64,000 nucleotides of DNA from assembly GCF_902506535.1 (NCBI RefSeq), contig NZ_LR733827.1, positions 1,266,199-1,330,198 on the forward strand. The letters are read 5' to 3'. This document shows, piece after piece, positions 1 through 8,240 of this stretch. The DNA comes from Pseudomonas sp. 8Z. GTDB taxonomy: Bacteria > Pseudomonadota > Gammaproteobacteria > Pseudomonadales > Pseudomonadaceae. Under the pieces are notes generated by a model that saw only the letters and a list, made by a program, of their open reading frames with translations, was not told the DNA's origin and did not search any database. Within the stretch, counting starts at the first letter, position 1, and each line of letters opens with the position of its first letter. The translations under genes were made by a program, and so were the position numbers.

Positions 1-288
1 CACCAGCATGACGACCAGCCCGCCCTCGAACAGCAGCGCATGGCAAACCCGCACCCAAAAGCCGCGCTCGAAACCCAGACGACGTTGTACGCGGTCGAAC
101 CAATCGTTGAACAGCATGTTCCACAGCATGGCAACGGCAGAGAACGTCGCGGTCAGAAGCCCCAGGTGCAGCAGAGGTTTATCCATAAGCCAAGCCAACG
201 CAGGCGCACAGATGAGCATGGCGATGACCTCAAAGGCCAGGGCGTGACCGATGCGTTCACGCAGTGAGCGCGGCAGAGGCTGAGTCAT
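1..288 (-). CDS. PACE-family multidrug/biocide efflux transporter (3' part lost at window edge)
   Basis: The reverse strand reads from an ATG at 288 to the window edge, giving the first 96 residues. They contain two hydrophobic segments (about residues 18-35 and 40-58) followed by the motif MLFNDWFDRVQRR and the start of a third segment. This matches the bacterial transmembrane-pair repeat of the PACE family (AceI-like exporters of chlorhexidine and short-chain diamines), small four-helix inner-membrane proteins of about 150 residues. A divergent LysR gene lies 88 bases away, the same arrangement as AceI with its activator AceR. The substrate cannot be told from sequence, and the second half is outside the window. 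Confidence 0.8.
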   Translation of the reverse strand, partial: MTQPLPRSLRERIGHALAFEVIAMLICAPALAWLMDKPLLHLGLLTATFSAVAMLWNMLFNDWFDRVQRRLGFERGFWVRVCHALLFEGGLVVMLV

Positions 289-376
289 GAAGCGATCCTC
301 GTGATGAGTGGCGATGAGCGCTATGATCATCGGCATATCAGCCAACTCAAAGGCAGCAGCCATCGGACAAACCGAT

Positions 377-1255
377 ATGAATATTTCCGCCGAATCGCTT
401 CAGGCCTTCGCCCAGGCCGCCAGTTGTGGCTCGCTAAGCGCCGCCGCGCGCCGTCTGGGCAAGAGCCAATCGACCATCAGTGAAGCCGTGGCGCGCCTGG
501 AAATCGACCTGGGCGTGGCCTTGTTCGAACGCGGCCCGCGCAAACTGCAATTGACCGAAGCCGGTGCCAGCCTGCTGGCCCACGCCGAAGAGGTGTTGAA
601 CGCCAGCGACCGCCTGGCGCGGCATGCGGCCAGCCTGGCCAAGGGCCAGGAAGCGCGCCTGACCCTGGCACTCTCCGACGCCTACCAGCCCAAGCAGTAC
701 GAAGCCCGCCTGGAGGAACTGGATCAGCGCTTCCCCAACCTGCAATTCGAAAGCCTGATCGCCGAACAGGCCGACGTGCTCGACTTGATCAGCCAGGGCC
801 GCGCACACCTGGGGCTGCTCGCCGCACAGTCAACCTACCCGCCGCACATTGCCCACGCACGCCTGGCCATGCACAGCGAGTTCGGCCTGTTCGTCGCCAA
901 GGGACACCCATTGAGCACGCTGGCCAAAGTACAACCGGAGGATCTATCGCCCTGGCGCCTGCTGCGCCTGAGCAGCGTCGCCAACGACGACGCCAATAGC
1001 GACGACCTGCCCGGCAGCGGCGGGCGTTGCTGGGCCGCGCCGGACTACCTGATGCTGCTGGAGATGGCACGCCTGGGCTTCGGCTGGGCCGAACTACCGC
1101 GCCAACTGGTCGACACCTTCGGCTTCGACAGCCTGCATGAACTGCCCTGCAACGGCTGGCCACGGCGGGTGACGGTGGATGCCGTATGGTCACGCCAGCG
1201 CGAACTCGGCCCGATAGCGGCCTGGCTGCTGGGGCGCTTGCTCGAAGACCACTGA
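377..1255 (+). CDS. LysR-type transcriptional regulator
   Basis: This is a 292-residue protein of usual LysR length. The N-terminal winged helix-turn-helix spans about residues 5-63 (LQAFAQAASCGSLSAAARRL, then SQSTISEAVARLE), followed by a LysR substrate-binding domain. I chose the ATG at 377 because it places the helix-turn-helix at the usual distance from the N-terminus; an upstream in-frame ATG at 308 would add 23 unconserved residues. It is divergent from the PACE efflux gene and likely regulates it. Its 3' end is only 44 bases from xseA. The inducer is unknown. Confidence 0.85.
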   Translation: MNISAESLQAFAQAASCGSLSAAARRLGKSQSTISEAVARLEIDLGVALFERGPRKLQLTEAGASLLAHAEEVLNASDRLARHAASLAKGQEARLTLALSDAYQPKQYEARLEELDQRFPNLQFESLIAEQADVLDLISQGRAHLGLLAAQSTYPPHIAHARLAMHSEFGLFVAKGHPLSTLAKVQPEDLSPWRLLRLSSVANDDANSDDLPGSGGRCWAAPDYLMLLEMARLGFGWAELPRQLVDTFGFDSLHELPCNGWPRRVTVDAVWSRQRELGPIAAWLLGRLLEDH

Positions 1256-1299
1256 ACGGTGGTCGCGTCCGCCAGGCTCTGCGCTTATCATGCCGCCCC

Positions 1300-2679
1300 A
1301 TGATCAAAGATCCCTTCGCCCGCCTGAACCTCGACCGTGATGTGCTGAGCGTCAGCCAGCTCAACAATCGCGCCCGCCTGTTGCTGGAAGACGTATTCGC
1401 CGGCATCTGGGTCGAGGGGGAAATCTCCAACCTGGCCCGCCCGGCCTCCGGTCACATCTACTTCACCCTGAAAGACAGCCAAGCGCAGGTGCGCTGCGCG
1501 CTGTTCCGGCAGAACGCCGCACGCGTGCGCCAGGCGCTGCGTGATGGCCTGGCGGTGAAGGTGCGCGGCAAGGTCTCGCTGTTCGAGGGCCGTGGCGACT
1601 ATCAGTTGATTCTCGATGCAGTCGAGCCTGCCGGTGACGGCGCCTTGCGCCTGGCGTTCGAGGCACTCAAGGAAAAGCTCGGCGCCGAGGGGCTGTTTTC
1701 TACCGAGCGCAAGATCGCCCTGCCCGCGCACCCCAAGCGTATAGGCATCGTCACCTCGCCAACCGGTGCGGTGATCCGCGACATCATCAGCGTGTTCCGC
1801 CGCCGCGCACCGCAGGTGGAGTTGAACCTCATCCCTACCGCCGTGCAGGGCCGCGAGGCCACCGCGCAGATCGTCGGCGCCCTGCAACGCGCCGACGCGC
1901 AGGGCTTCGATGCGCTGATCCTGGCCCGTGGCGGCGGCTCGCTGGAAGACCTCTGGTGCTTCAACGAGGAAGCCGTAGCGCGCGCCGTGGCGGCCTGTGT
2001 CACGCCCATCGTCAGCGCCGTGGGCCACGAGACGGATGTGTCCATCGCCGACTTCGTTGCCGATGTGCGTGCGCCGACGCCCTCGGCCGCCGCCGAACTG
2101 CTGGCCCCGGACAGCAGTGAACTGGTACAGCGCCTCAACAACCTGCAACGTCGTCTGGTACTGCAGATGCAAGGCCGCCTGGCCCGCGAGCGCCTGCGCC
2201 TGGAAGGCACCAGCCGCCGCCTGCGTCACCCCGGCGAGCGTCTGCGCCAGCAGGCCCAGCGCCTGGACGATCTGGACATGCGCCTGCGCCGCGCCTTCAA
2301 CCAACAACTGGCCAATCAGCGCGAGCGCCTGGCGCGTCTGGATGCGCGCCTGGCTGCACAGCATCCGGGGCGCAATTTGACGCTGCTGCGCCAGCGCCTC
2401 GATGGCCTGGCCACGCGCCTGCCGCGCGCCATGCACAGCCAGTTGCGCAGCCAGCGCCAGCAATTGGGCGCCCTGGCCGCGCAACTGCAAATCGTCAGCC
2501 CGCTGGCCACCCTCGGTCGTGGCTACAGCATCCTGCTCGACGAGCGTGGTCAGGCGGTGCGCAGCGCCGCGCAGACCCAACCCGGCCAGCGCCTCAAGGC
2601 GCGCCTGAGCGAAGGCGAGCTGGACGTGCGCGTCGAAGACAACCACATACAACCGGCGACCCTGTCGCTGCTGGACTAA
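1300..2679 (+). CDS. xseA: Exodeoxyribonuclease VII large subunit
   Basis: XseA pairs with several XseB subunits to form a cytoplasmic nuclease that degrades single-stranded DNA processively from both ends. The 459-residue product begins MIKDPFARLNLDRDVLSVSQ and has an N-terminal OB-fold (about 20-115), the central catalytic domain with the signature ILARGGGSLEDLWCFNEE and SAVGHETDVSIADFVADVRA (about 205-270), and a long Arg/Gln/Leu-rich coiled-coil C-terminal region. The start at 1300 matches pseudomonad XseA N-termini as I recall them; longer in-frame starts upstream run into the LysR gene. xseB is not in the window, as is usual. Confidence 0.95.
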   Translation: MIKDPFARLNLDRDVLSVSQLNNRARLLLEDVFAGIWVEGEISNLARPASGHIYFTLKDSQAQVRCALFRQNAARVRQALRDGLAVKVRGKVSLFEGRGDYQLILDAVEPAGDGALRLAFEALKEKLGAEGLFSTERKIALPAHPKRIGIVTSPTGAVIRDIISVFRRRAPQVELNLIPTAVQGREATAQIVGALQRADAQGFDALILARGGGSLEDLWCFNEEAVARAVAACVTPIVSAVGHETDVSIADFVADVRAPTPSAAAELLAPDSSELVQRLNNLQRRLVLQMQGRLARERLRLEGTSRRLRHPGERLRQQAQRLDDLDMRLRRAFNQQLANQRERLARLDARLAAQHPGRNLTLLRQRLDGLATRLPRAMHSQLRSQRQQLGALAAQLQIVSPLATLGRGYSILLDERGQAVRSAAQTQPGQRLKARLSEGELDVRVEDNHIQPATLSLLD

Positions 2680-2684
2680 CCGCT

Positions 2685-2810
2685 GGTAGGGTGGGCCGGG
2701 CGGCGCTCCGCTTCAGCCCACCAAGCCCCGCCCATGCCCCCTGTTGGTGGGCTAAAGCCCACCCTACCGTAGCGCGAAACGCTCAAGGGTCGGCTTTAGC
2801 CCACCAACTT
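2685..2810. repeat. REP-like inverted repeat (GTAGGGTGGGC family)
   Basis: Between xseA and the M23 peptidase gene, GGTAGGGTGGGC is followed by inverted copies of GGTGGGCTAAAGCCCACCCT and a further GGCTTTAGCCCACCAA. The arms can form long hairpins. The same family recurs near 19551 and 51803. Confidence 0.8.
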
Positions 2811-2945
2811 ATTGGCATCCACACCAGTTCGCAGACAAAACCAGCGAAAATGAGCCTAAAGATAATTAACAGGCTCTAAAAAACGAGAACAGCGCTGGCG
2901 GGCGGTCCGCTTTTGCGTTCAGCCTTCTTTTCTTATAGGACTTTT

Positions 2946-3770
2946 ATGCGCCCCCTGATCGTTCTGCTTGCCCTATGTATTGCCCTGCCCGCCCACGCCG
3001 AAGGCTTTATCACCCGCCTGCTGAACAAGCCGGTGCCGGGTGGTGTGGCGGTGGTCGATCTGGGCAATCCGGCGCAGCCGCCCAAGGTGCGTTACCAGGG
3101 CAAGCCGGTACTCACCGTGCATGAGGATGGCCAGCGCTGGATCGCCATTGTCGGCATCCCGCTCAGCGTCAAACCCGGCGCTCAGCACGTGACGGTAGAG
3201 GGTGGCCAGGCACTGAGCTTCCAGGTCGGCGCCAAGCACTACACCGAGCAGCGCATCACCCTCAAGAACCAGCAGCAGGTCAATCCCAACGCCAAGAACC
3301 TCGCACGCATCGAGCGCGAACTGGCCGAGCAGACCCGTGCCTACCAGCAATTCAGCGCGCGCCAGCCGAGCAATCTGCTGTTCGACAAACCGGTCAACGG
3401 CCCGCTGTCGAGCCCCTTCGGCCTGCGCCGTTTCTTCAACGGCGAGGAGCGCAACCCGCACTCGGGGCTGGACTTCGCCGCCAGCCGTGGCACCTCGATC
3501 AAGGCGCCGGCGGCCGGTAAGGTCATCCTCATCGGCGACTACTTCTTCAATGGCAAGACAGTGTTCCTCGATCACGGCCAGGGGCTGATCAGTATGTTCT
3601 GCCACCTGTCGGCCATCGACGTGAAGCTGGGTGACGAGATCCTACGCGGCGGCCATGTTGGTAAGGTCGGCGCGACGGGCCGGGCTACCGGGCCGCACCT
3701 GCACTGGAACGTCAGCCTCAACGACGCGCGCGTCGATCCGGCCATTTTCATCGGCGCGTTCAAGCCCTGA
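2946..3770 (+). CDS. Secreted M23-family peptidoglycan endopeptidase (LytM domain)
   Basis: This is a 274-residue protein with an 18-residue signal peptide (RPLIVLLALCIALPAHA, cut before EGF), so it acts in the periplasm. The C-terminal half (about 150-270) is a LytM/M23 domain with the zinc-binding pattern HSGLDFAAS and GPHLHWNVSL (HxxxD and HxH), so it should be catalytically active on stem-peptide cross-links. The N-terminal half resembles the beta-rich region of YebA/MepM-type enzymes. The ATG at 2946 follows AGGA with good spacing. A terminator follows the gene. Confidence 0.92.
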   Translation: MRPLIVLLALCIALPAHAEGFITRLLNKPVPGGVAVVDLGNPAQPPKVRYQGKPVLTVHEDGQRWIAIVGIPLSVKPGAQHVTVEGGQALSFQVGAKHYTEQRITLKNQQQVNPNAKNLARIERELAEQTRAYQQFSARQPSNLLFDKPVNGPLSSPFGLRRFFNGEERNPHSGLDFAASRGTSIKAPAAGKVILIGDYFFNGKTVFLDHGQGLISMFCHLSAIDVKLGDEILRGGHVGKVGATGRATGPHLHWNVSLNDARVDPAIFIGAFKP

Positions 3771-3790
3771 ACCGCGCCTGCCACAAACAA

Positions 3791-3821
3791 AAAGACCGCC
3801 GGGTTGCCCCTGGCGGTCTTT
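3791..3821. terminator. Bidirectional intrinsic terminator
   Basis: AAAGACCGCC and GGCGGTCTTT form a 10-bp stem around a GC-rich loop with T-rich flanks, between the convergent M23 and TonB-receptor genes. Confidence 0.85.
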
Positions 3822-3850
3822 GTCTTTGCGCTAGCGGTTAGCCTACGGCC

Positions 3851-6262
3851 TTACCAGTTGTAACTCACCTTGGCGGTGATTTCGCGCCCTGGGTTGTAGT
3901 AGTCCGCGCTACCACGACCGACCACATGTTGCTCGTCGAGCAGGTTGCTGACGTTGATGGCCAGGTCAGTGGCCTTGTCGATCTGGTACTTGAACGCAGC
4001 ATCGAACAACGTGGTGCTCTCGCTCTTGCCGGTGCTGTTGAGGTCGTTGAAGAAGTAAGCGCCAACATAACGGGCGCCCAGGCCAACGCTCACATCCGTG
4101 CCCGGCACGCGGTAGTAACTCCACAGCGAGCCGGAATGCTTGGGCGCGGACACCAGTTGGTTACCCTTGACCGAGGCGAATTCATTGGCCGTGCCATTCC
4201 AGACCTGCAGCCCGCCTTTGAGCACTTCGGTGTCCATGTAGGAGTAACCGGCGATCAGGCTCAGGTTGTCGGTCAGCTCAGCCTTGGCCTCTAGATCGAG
4301 CCCGCGCACGCGCTGCTCACCAACGGTCTGCTGGTCGATCAGGCCGTTGGACTGCACGACGGACGTGGCGACATCCTCCTGGGTCAGCTCGTAAATCGCC
4401 GCCGAGAACAGCGCGTTGATCTGCATAGGCGAGTACTTCACCCCCACCTCGTACTGAGTGCCACGCTCCGGGGTGACGCCAACCTCAGGTGGTGCCACCG
4501 ACTCCACCATGCTGATGTAGGTCGACACCTCGTCATTGACGAGATAGGTCAGCGCCCCGCGCATGGAGTTTTCCGAATAGTTACCGGTGCTACGCGTGGC
4601 AGTCAGGTGATCGGTTTCGGTGACGTCCATCGAATCATTGCGCAGGCCAACGGTGACGATAAAGCGCTCGTAGAACGACAGGTTCTGCTGCAGGAACACC
4701 GATTTGATGCTGTCTTTGCGGCTCTTGTCTTCGTAGACGGTCGCGGCAGAAACACCACGATAGACCGGGTTGGTGACATCGATGGGGTCAGCATTGCCAA
4801 AAACGGAGAGACTCGTCGAGGAGGAATCGAGGTACTCCACGCCGATGATGCTGCTGCTGTCGATGTTCTCGAAGCGCGCGTCGTACTGCAGCATCAGGTT
4901 GCCATTGAACTGCTCAGCTTCGCGCTCAGAGCCCAGGTAGCCACGGTCGACCAGCGTGCCACTGTGCCCCGCCGCGTCGCTGATATAGACGTAGCCGTAG
5001 TCATCGCTCAGGTCGCTGTGGCGCAGGTTGCTGCGCAGGGTGAAGCCGTTGTCGAAATCATGGGTGAAGTTGGCACTGACGCTGGTGCGCTCGACATCGT
5101 GGAAGTTGTAGCTCGGCTCGCCGAAGAACTCGTCGCGGTCGTACTCCCTATCCATCGGGTAGCCGCCGCTGTTGGGCGTGTTGTCCTGGCGCAGGTGGTC
5201 GACCACCAGCGTGGCCGAGGTGAAGGCGGTCGGCGCCCAGGTCAGGCCACCCATCAGGAAGTTGTTGTCGTCCTGGGAGTGCTCGTACTCGCGGTCGCTG
5301 TCCTGAAACTTGCCGGTAAAGCGATAGGCCAAGGTTTGCTCTTCATTCGCATCACCGGTATCCAGGCCGGTTTCCATATGATTGAACGAGCCGTAAGTGG
5401 CATAGACCTGACCGAACGTGTCAAAGCGCGGCTGCTTGGTGACGAAGTTCACCGAACCACCCGGATCGGCCGGGCCGAACAACGTCGAGTTGGCGCCGCG
5501 CAAGATCTCGATGCGCTCATAGGCGAAAGGATCTTCGCGCACACCACGCATCGTGCCCAGGGTCAGGCCATCACGGTAAGTGGTGGCCTGGAAGCCGCGA
5601 ATTTGGAAGTAGTCATTGCGGTCATCGGTGCCGTAATAGTCGGTGATGACGCCAGGGGTGTACTGCAACAGCTCCTCGGTGGTGCTGGCACTGCGTTGGG
5701 CGATTTCCTCCTCGGTCACGACCGAAACCGATGCCGGCGTGTTGAGGATATTGGTCGCCACCTTGCCGCCGACCCACAGCTCCTGCGCCACCACCGAACG
5801 AGAGAGGTCCTCGCCAGCCGCCTGGGAATTGATCAGGATGGGCGCCAGGCGATATTGCTCATCCTGCGGCACAGGCTGCAGCCCATAGCTGCCATCGGCC
5901 TGTTCCACGGCCTCCAGCCCGGTGCCGGTAAGCAGCGCCGCCAAACCACCGGCCACCGTATAGTTGCCCTGCAAGCCGGGGCTGCTGACGCCCTCGGCCA
6001 GACTACCGGCGCCGACCAAATACACCCCTGCCTCGCGGGAGAAGCGCGTGAGCGCAGTAGCCAGCGGCCCGCCCGGAATCTCATAGCTACGCACAGACGC
6101 CAGCGCAGCGCTGTCCTGCGCCATGGTGCTCGGCGCCCAGCTCGCCAAGCTCACGGCACTCCCCAACAACGCCGCGTGAAGCGCCAGGTGCAGCGGACGC
6201 AAGGCAAAGACATGGGCGGCGATACCCGAACGGGCAGCGCGCGGGTGACGGCGGTGGGACAT
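3851..6262 (-). CDS. TonB-dependent siderophore receptor with STN signalling domain
   Basis: This is an 803-residue outer-membrane transducer of the FecA/FpvA type. A long signal region ends near STMAQ (about residue 49). It is followed by an STN (secretin/TonB N-terminal) domain (VRSYEIPGGPLATALTRFSR and on, about 55-130), a plug domain and a 22-strand barrel ending in VSYNW. The STN domain contacts the periplasmic part of the FecR-like protein encoded upstream. I chose the ATG at 6262, which has AGAGGAA eight bases upstream. The closest siderophore class is unclear: the plug has the ferric-siderophore receptor layout (QIRGF, then RGANSTLFGPADPGGSVNF), and hydroxamate substrates are one possibility. 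It is the third gene of the sigma/anti-sigma/receptor cassette, with about 170 bases between the fecR-like stop and this start. Confidence 0.92.
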   Translation of the reverse strand: MSHRRHPRAARSGIAAHVFALRPLHLALHAALLGSAVSLASWAPSTMAQDSAALASVRSYEIPGGPLATALTRFSREAGVYLVGAGSLAEGVSSPGLQGNYTVAGGLAALLTGTGLEAVEQADGSYGLQPVPQDEQYRLAPILINSQAAGEDLSRSVVAQELWVGGKVATNILNTPASVSVVTEEEIAQRSASTTEELLQYTPGVITDYYGTDDRNDYFQIRGFQATTYRDGLTLGTMRGVREDPFAYERIEILRGANSTLFGPADPGGSVNFVTKQPRFDTFGQVYATYGSFNHMETGLDTGDANEEQTLAYRFTGKFQDSDREYEHSQDDNNFLMGGLTWAPTAFTSATLVVDHLRQDNTPNSGGYPMDREYDRDEFFGEPSYNFHDVERTSVSANFTHDFDNGFTLRSNLRHSDLSDDYGYVYISDAAGHSGTLVDRGYLGSEREAEQFNGNLMLQYDARFENIDSSSIIGVEYLDSSSTSLSVFGNADPIDVTNPVYRGVSAATVYEDKSRKDSIKSVFLQQNLSFYERFIVTVGLRNDSMDVTETDHLTATRSTGNYSENSMRGALTYLVNDEVSTYISMVESVAPPEVGVTPERGTQYEVGVKYSPMQINALFSAAIYELTQEDVATSVVQSNGLIDQQTVGEQRVRGLDLEAKAELTDNLSLIAGYSYMDTEVLKGGLQVWNGTANEFASVKGNQLVSAPKHSGSLWSYYRVPGTDVSVGLGARYVGAYFFNDLNSTGKSESTTLFDAAFKYQIDKATDLAINVSNLLDEQHVVGRGSADYYNPGREITAKVSYNW

Positions 6263-6429
6263 GGACGGTATTCCTCTGGCGAGCATGATGGATGAGCGAA
6301 GACCGTCAACAGGCGCTGCACTCAGCCGCTCAAGCCTCTGCTTCAGCGCTGTTTGCTGTCTTCTCACTGGGTAAACCCGTGAGCCGCAGAAACCCGGAAC
6401 CTGTTTTTCAATCTTTTTTGCCAAGCCAA

Positions 6430-7419
6430 TCAGTGCCGGGCTTCGATGCTCGCCCACCAGGGCAACGGCTGCTCGATGCTAATGGGCAACGCCGACGCCA
6501 GCATGCGCAACACTCGCTCCGAATCACGCACCGGGAAGTTGCCATACACCCGCAGATCCGCCACCTCGTCGGCAACGCCGAGGTGGCCCTGGCGATAGCG
6601 GCGCAACTCCTGCACCACTTCGCGCAGGGTGATGTTATCGGCCAACAGCGTGCCCTCGATCCAGGCCTCACGCGCGGCATCGGCCACCTGCACCGCGCCG
6701 ATATGCTCGGCGTCGAAGTCGGCCTGCTGGCCAGCGCCGACCACAACGCTGGCGCCCGAGGTCGTGCGGATTTCGACAGCGCCCTGGTAGACCGCCAGCC
6801 AGGTGCGCTGAGCATCGTGGCGGACATTGAAACGCGTGCCCAGCGCCTGCATGCGCCCGTGCTCGGTTTCGACATAGAAGGGGCTCGCCCCCTTGGCCGT
6901 GGCAATGAACACCTCACCACGCAACAGCGTGACGCGGCGCGCATGGGCACTGAACGCCAGATCGACAGCACTGGCCGTGTTCAACCAGGCTTGCGAACCA
7001 TCGCCCAGAGTCACCTGCCGCTGCTCCCCGGTGCCGGTGCGGTAATCTGCGCCCCAGGCCATCAGGCTCGACGGCAACAGCGCCTCACGCCAGCTCAGCC
7101 ACGTGCACAGACTGCCACCGGCGATAGCGCCCATGGCCGCCAACAGCCGACGCCGCGAATGCAAACGGCCACTGGCGACATCCAAAGCATCGGCGGCCAA
7201 GCGCGCATCAGCCCGCCCACACAAGGGTTCAAAGTCGCGGCTGATGCCCTCGACATAACGCCACGCCTGCTCATGCAAATGATCGGCATGCAACCAGGCT
7301 TGCCAGCTCGCTCGCGCTTGAGCGCTGGCCTGGCCATCACGCAGCGTGGCGTACCAGTAGGCTGCCTGCTCCAGCGCGGCATGCGGCGGCAATGACTCTT
7401 CAGTATCGGCGCGGCCCAT
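6430..7419 (-). CDS. FecR-family sigma factor regulator (anti-sigma factor)
   Basis: This is a 329-residue inner-membrane protein. The N-terminal cytoplasmic domain has the FecR pattern (ALEQAAYWYATLRDGQASAQ and then ARASWQAWLHADHLHEQAWR). A transmembrane segment lies near residues 85-108 (LLAAMGAIAGGSLCTWLSW), and a periplasmic FecR domain follows (VTLGDGSQAWLNTASAVDLA). Such proteins relay receptor occupancy to the sigma factor. The ATG at 7419 overlaps the TGA of the sigma gene (TGATG), which indicates translational coupling; an in-frame TTG lies one codon upstream. Confidence 0.92.
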   Translation of the reverse strand: MGRADTEESLPPHAALEQAAYWYATLRDGQASAQARASWQAWLHADHLHEQAWRYVEGISRDFEPLCGRADARLAADALDVASGRLHSRRRLLAAMGAIAGGSLCTWLSWREALLPSSLMAWGADYRTGTGEQRQVTLGDGSQAWLNTASAVDLAFSAHARRVTLLRGEVFIATAKGASPFYVETEHGRMQALGTRFNVRHDAQRTWLAVYQGAVEIRTTSGASVVVGAGQQADFDAEHIGAVQVADAAREAWIEGTLLADNITLREVVQELRRYRQGHLGVADEVADLRVYGNFPVRDSERVLRMLASALPISIEQPLPWWASIEARH

Positions 7420-7973
7420 CAATACAGCGGCTCTTGACGCAGCGCAGCCACCGTTTCACCGGCGCGCAGCATCAGGCAAGCCAGCATGGCCTGAGCCACG
7501 TACTTGCGTACCATGCGCCCGGAAATGCCCAGCTCGGCACCCACCTCGTCATCGGTCATCTGGCATACCACCGCCAGGGTGAAAGCCCGTGCCGCCTTGG
7601 CGGACAAGGACTGCAGCATGCCGCTGATCTCTTCCAACGCCTGCAACACGGCAGCCTGGCGCTCGGCAGACGGGTACTGCTCCTGCGGCAACGTCTCCAG
7701 CGTTTCCAACCAGGCGCGCTCGATTTCCTGACGGCGCCACAGGTTGATGCACAGGTTCTTCGCGATAGTGCGCAGGTAAGCGCGGGCTTCGAGCATGCTG
7801 GAAAAACGCGGCTGGCTAGCCCCGCTGAGCAAGCGCAGAAAAGTATCGTGAGCCAGATCGGCGGCATCGCAAGCGCGCCCCAGGCGGCCTCGCAGCCACG
7901 CCTGCAACCATCCATGATGATCGCAATACAGCCTCTCCAGCGATGGAGCAGTGGCATAAGCAGATGAACTCAC
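7419..7973 (-). CDS. ECF sigma factor, FecI type
   Basis: This is a 184-residue sigma-70 family factor with only regions 2 and 4. Region 2 includes DAADLAHDTFLRLL and RAYLRTIAKNLCINLWRR; region 4 includes LSAKAARAFTLAVVCQMTDD and the helix-turn-helix VGAELGISGRMVRKYVAQAM. It should direct transcription of the receptor gene downstream. The start is GTG at 7973 with GGAGGGTG upstream. It is the first gene of a sigma, anti-sigma, receptor cassette, and a Fur-box-like sequence lies 52-70 bases upstream, so iron starvation probably controls it. Confidence 0.92.
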   Translation of the reverse strand: MSSSAYATAPSLERLYCDHHGWLQAWLRGRLGRACDAADLAHDTFLRLLSGASQPRFSSMLEARAYLRTIAKNLCINLWRRQEIERAWLETLETLPQEQYPSAERQAAVLQALEEISGMLQSLSAKAARAFTLAVVCQMTDDEVGAELGISGRMVRKYVAQAMLACLMLRAGETVAALRQEPLY

Positions 7974-8024
7974 AGGCGATCACCCTCCGCTGGGTGGAAT
8001 CCCGCGGCCATCAAGGTACTGTTT

Positions 8025-8043
8025 AGCAATGAGAATACTTATC
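8025..8043 (-). promoter_or_regulatory. Fur-box-like sequence upstream of the iron sigma factor gene
   Basis: The 19 bases AGCAATGAGAATACTTATC agree at 13 of 19 positions with the classical Fur consensus GATAATGATAATCATTATC by hand alignment. They lie in a locally AT-rich stretch just upstream of the fecI-like gene. Confidence 0.6.
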
Positions 8044-8240
8044 AAAAATATCATGCATTGCCAGGCCGCAGCAAATAGGCACATCGCCCGAACCTCGGAG
8101 ACACGCGCCCTGACAGCTCATCGCACAACGGCTGATGCATCTATCGACACAACCGGCACAACACCCCAGCCACACCCGCATGCCAAGTTTGTTAGGGTAA
8201 TGCGCTCACTTGCCTCACCCATCAGCGCTCAGGGGATTTC

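Noticed and set aside
4607..6295. 562-residue open frame opposite the TonB receptor gene
   Set aside because: It has no recognisable domain and is explained as a shadow of the receptor gene.
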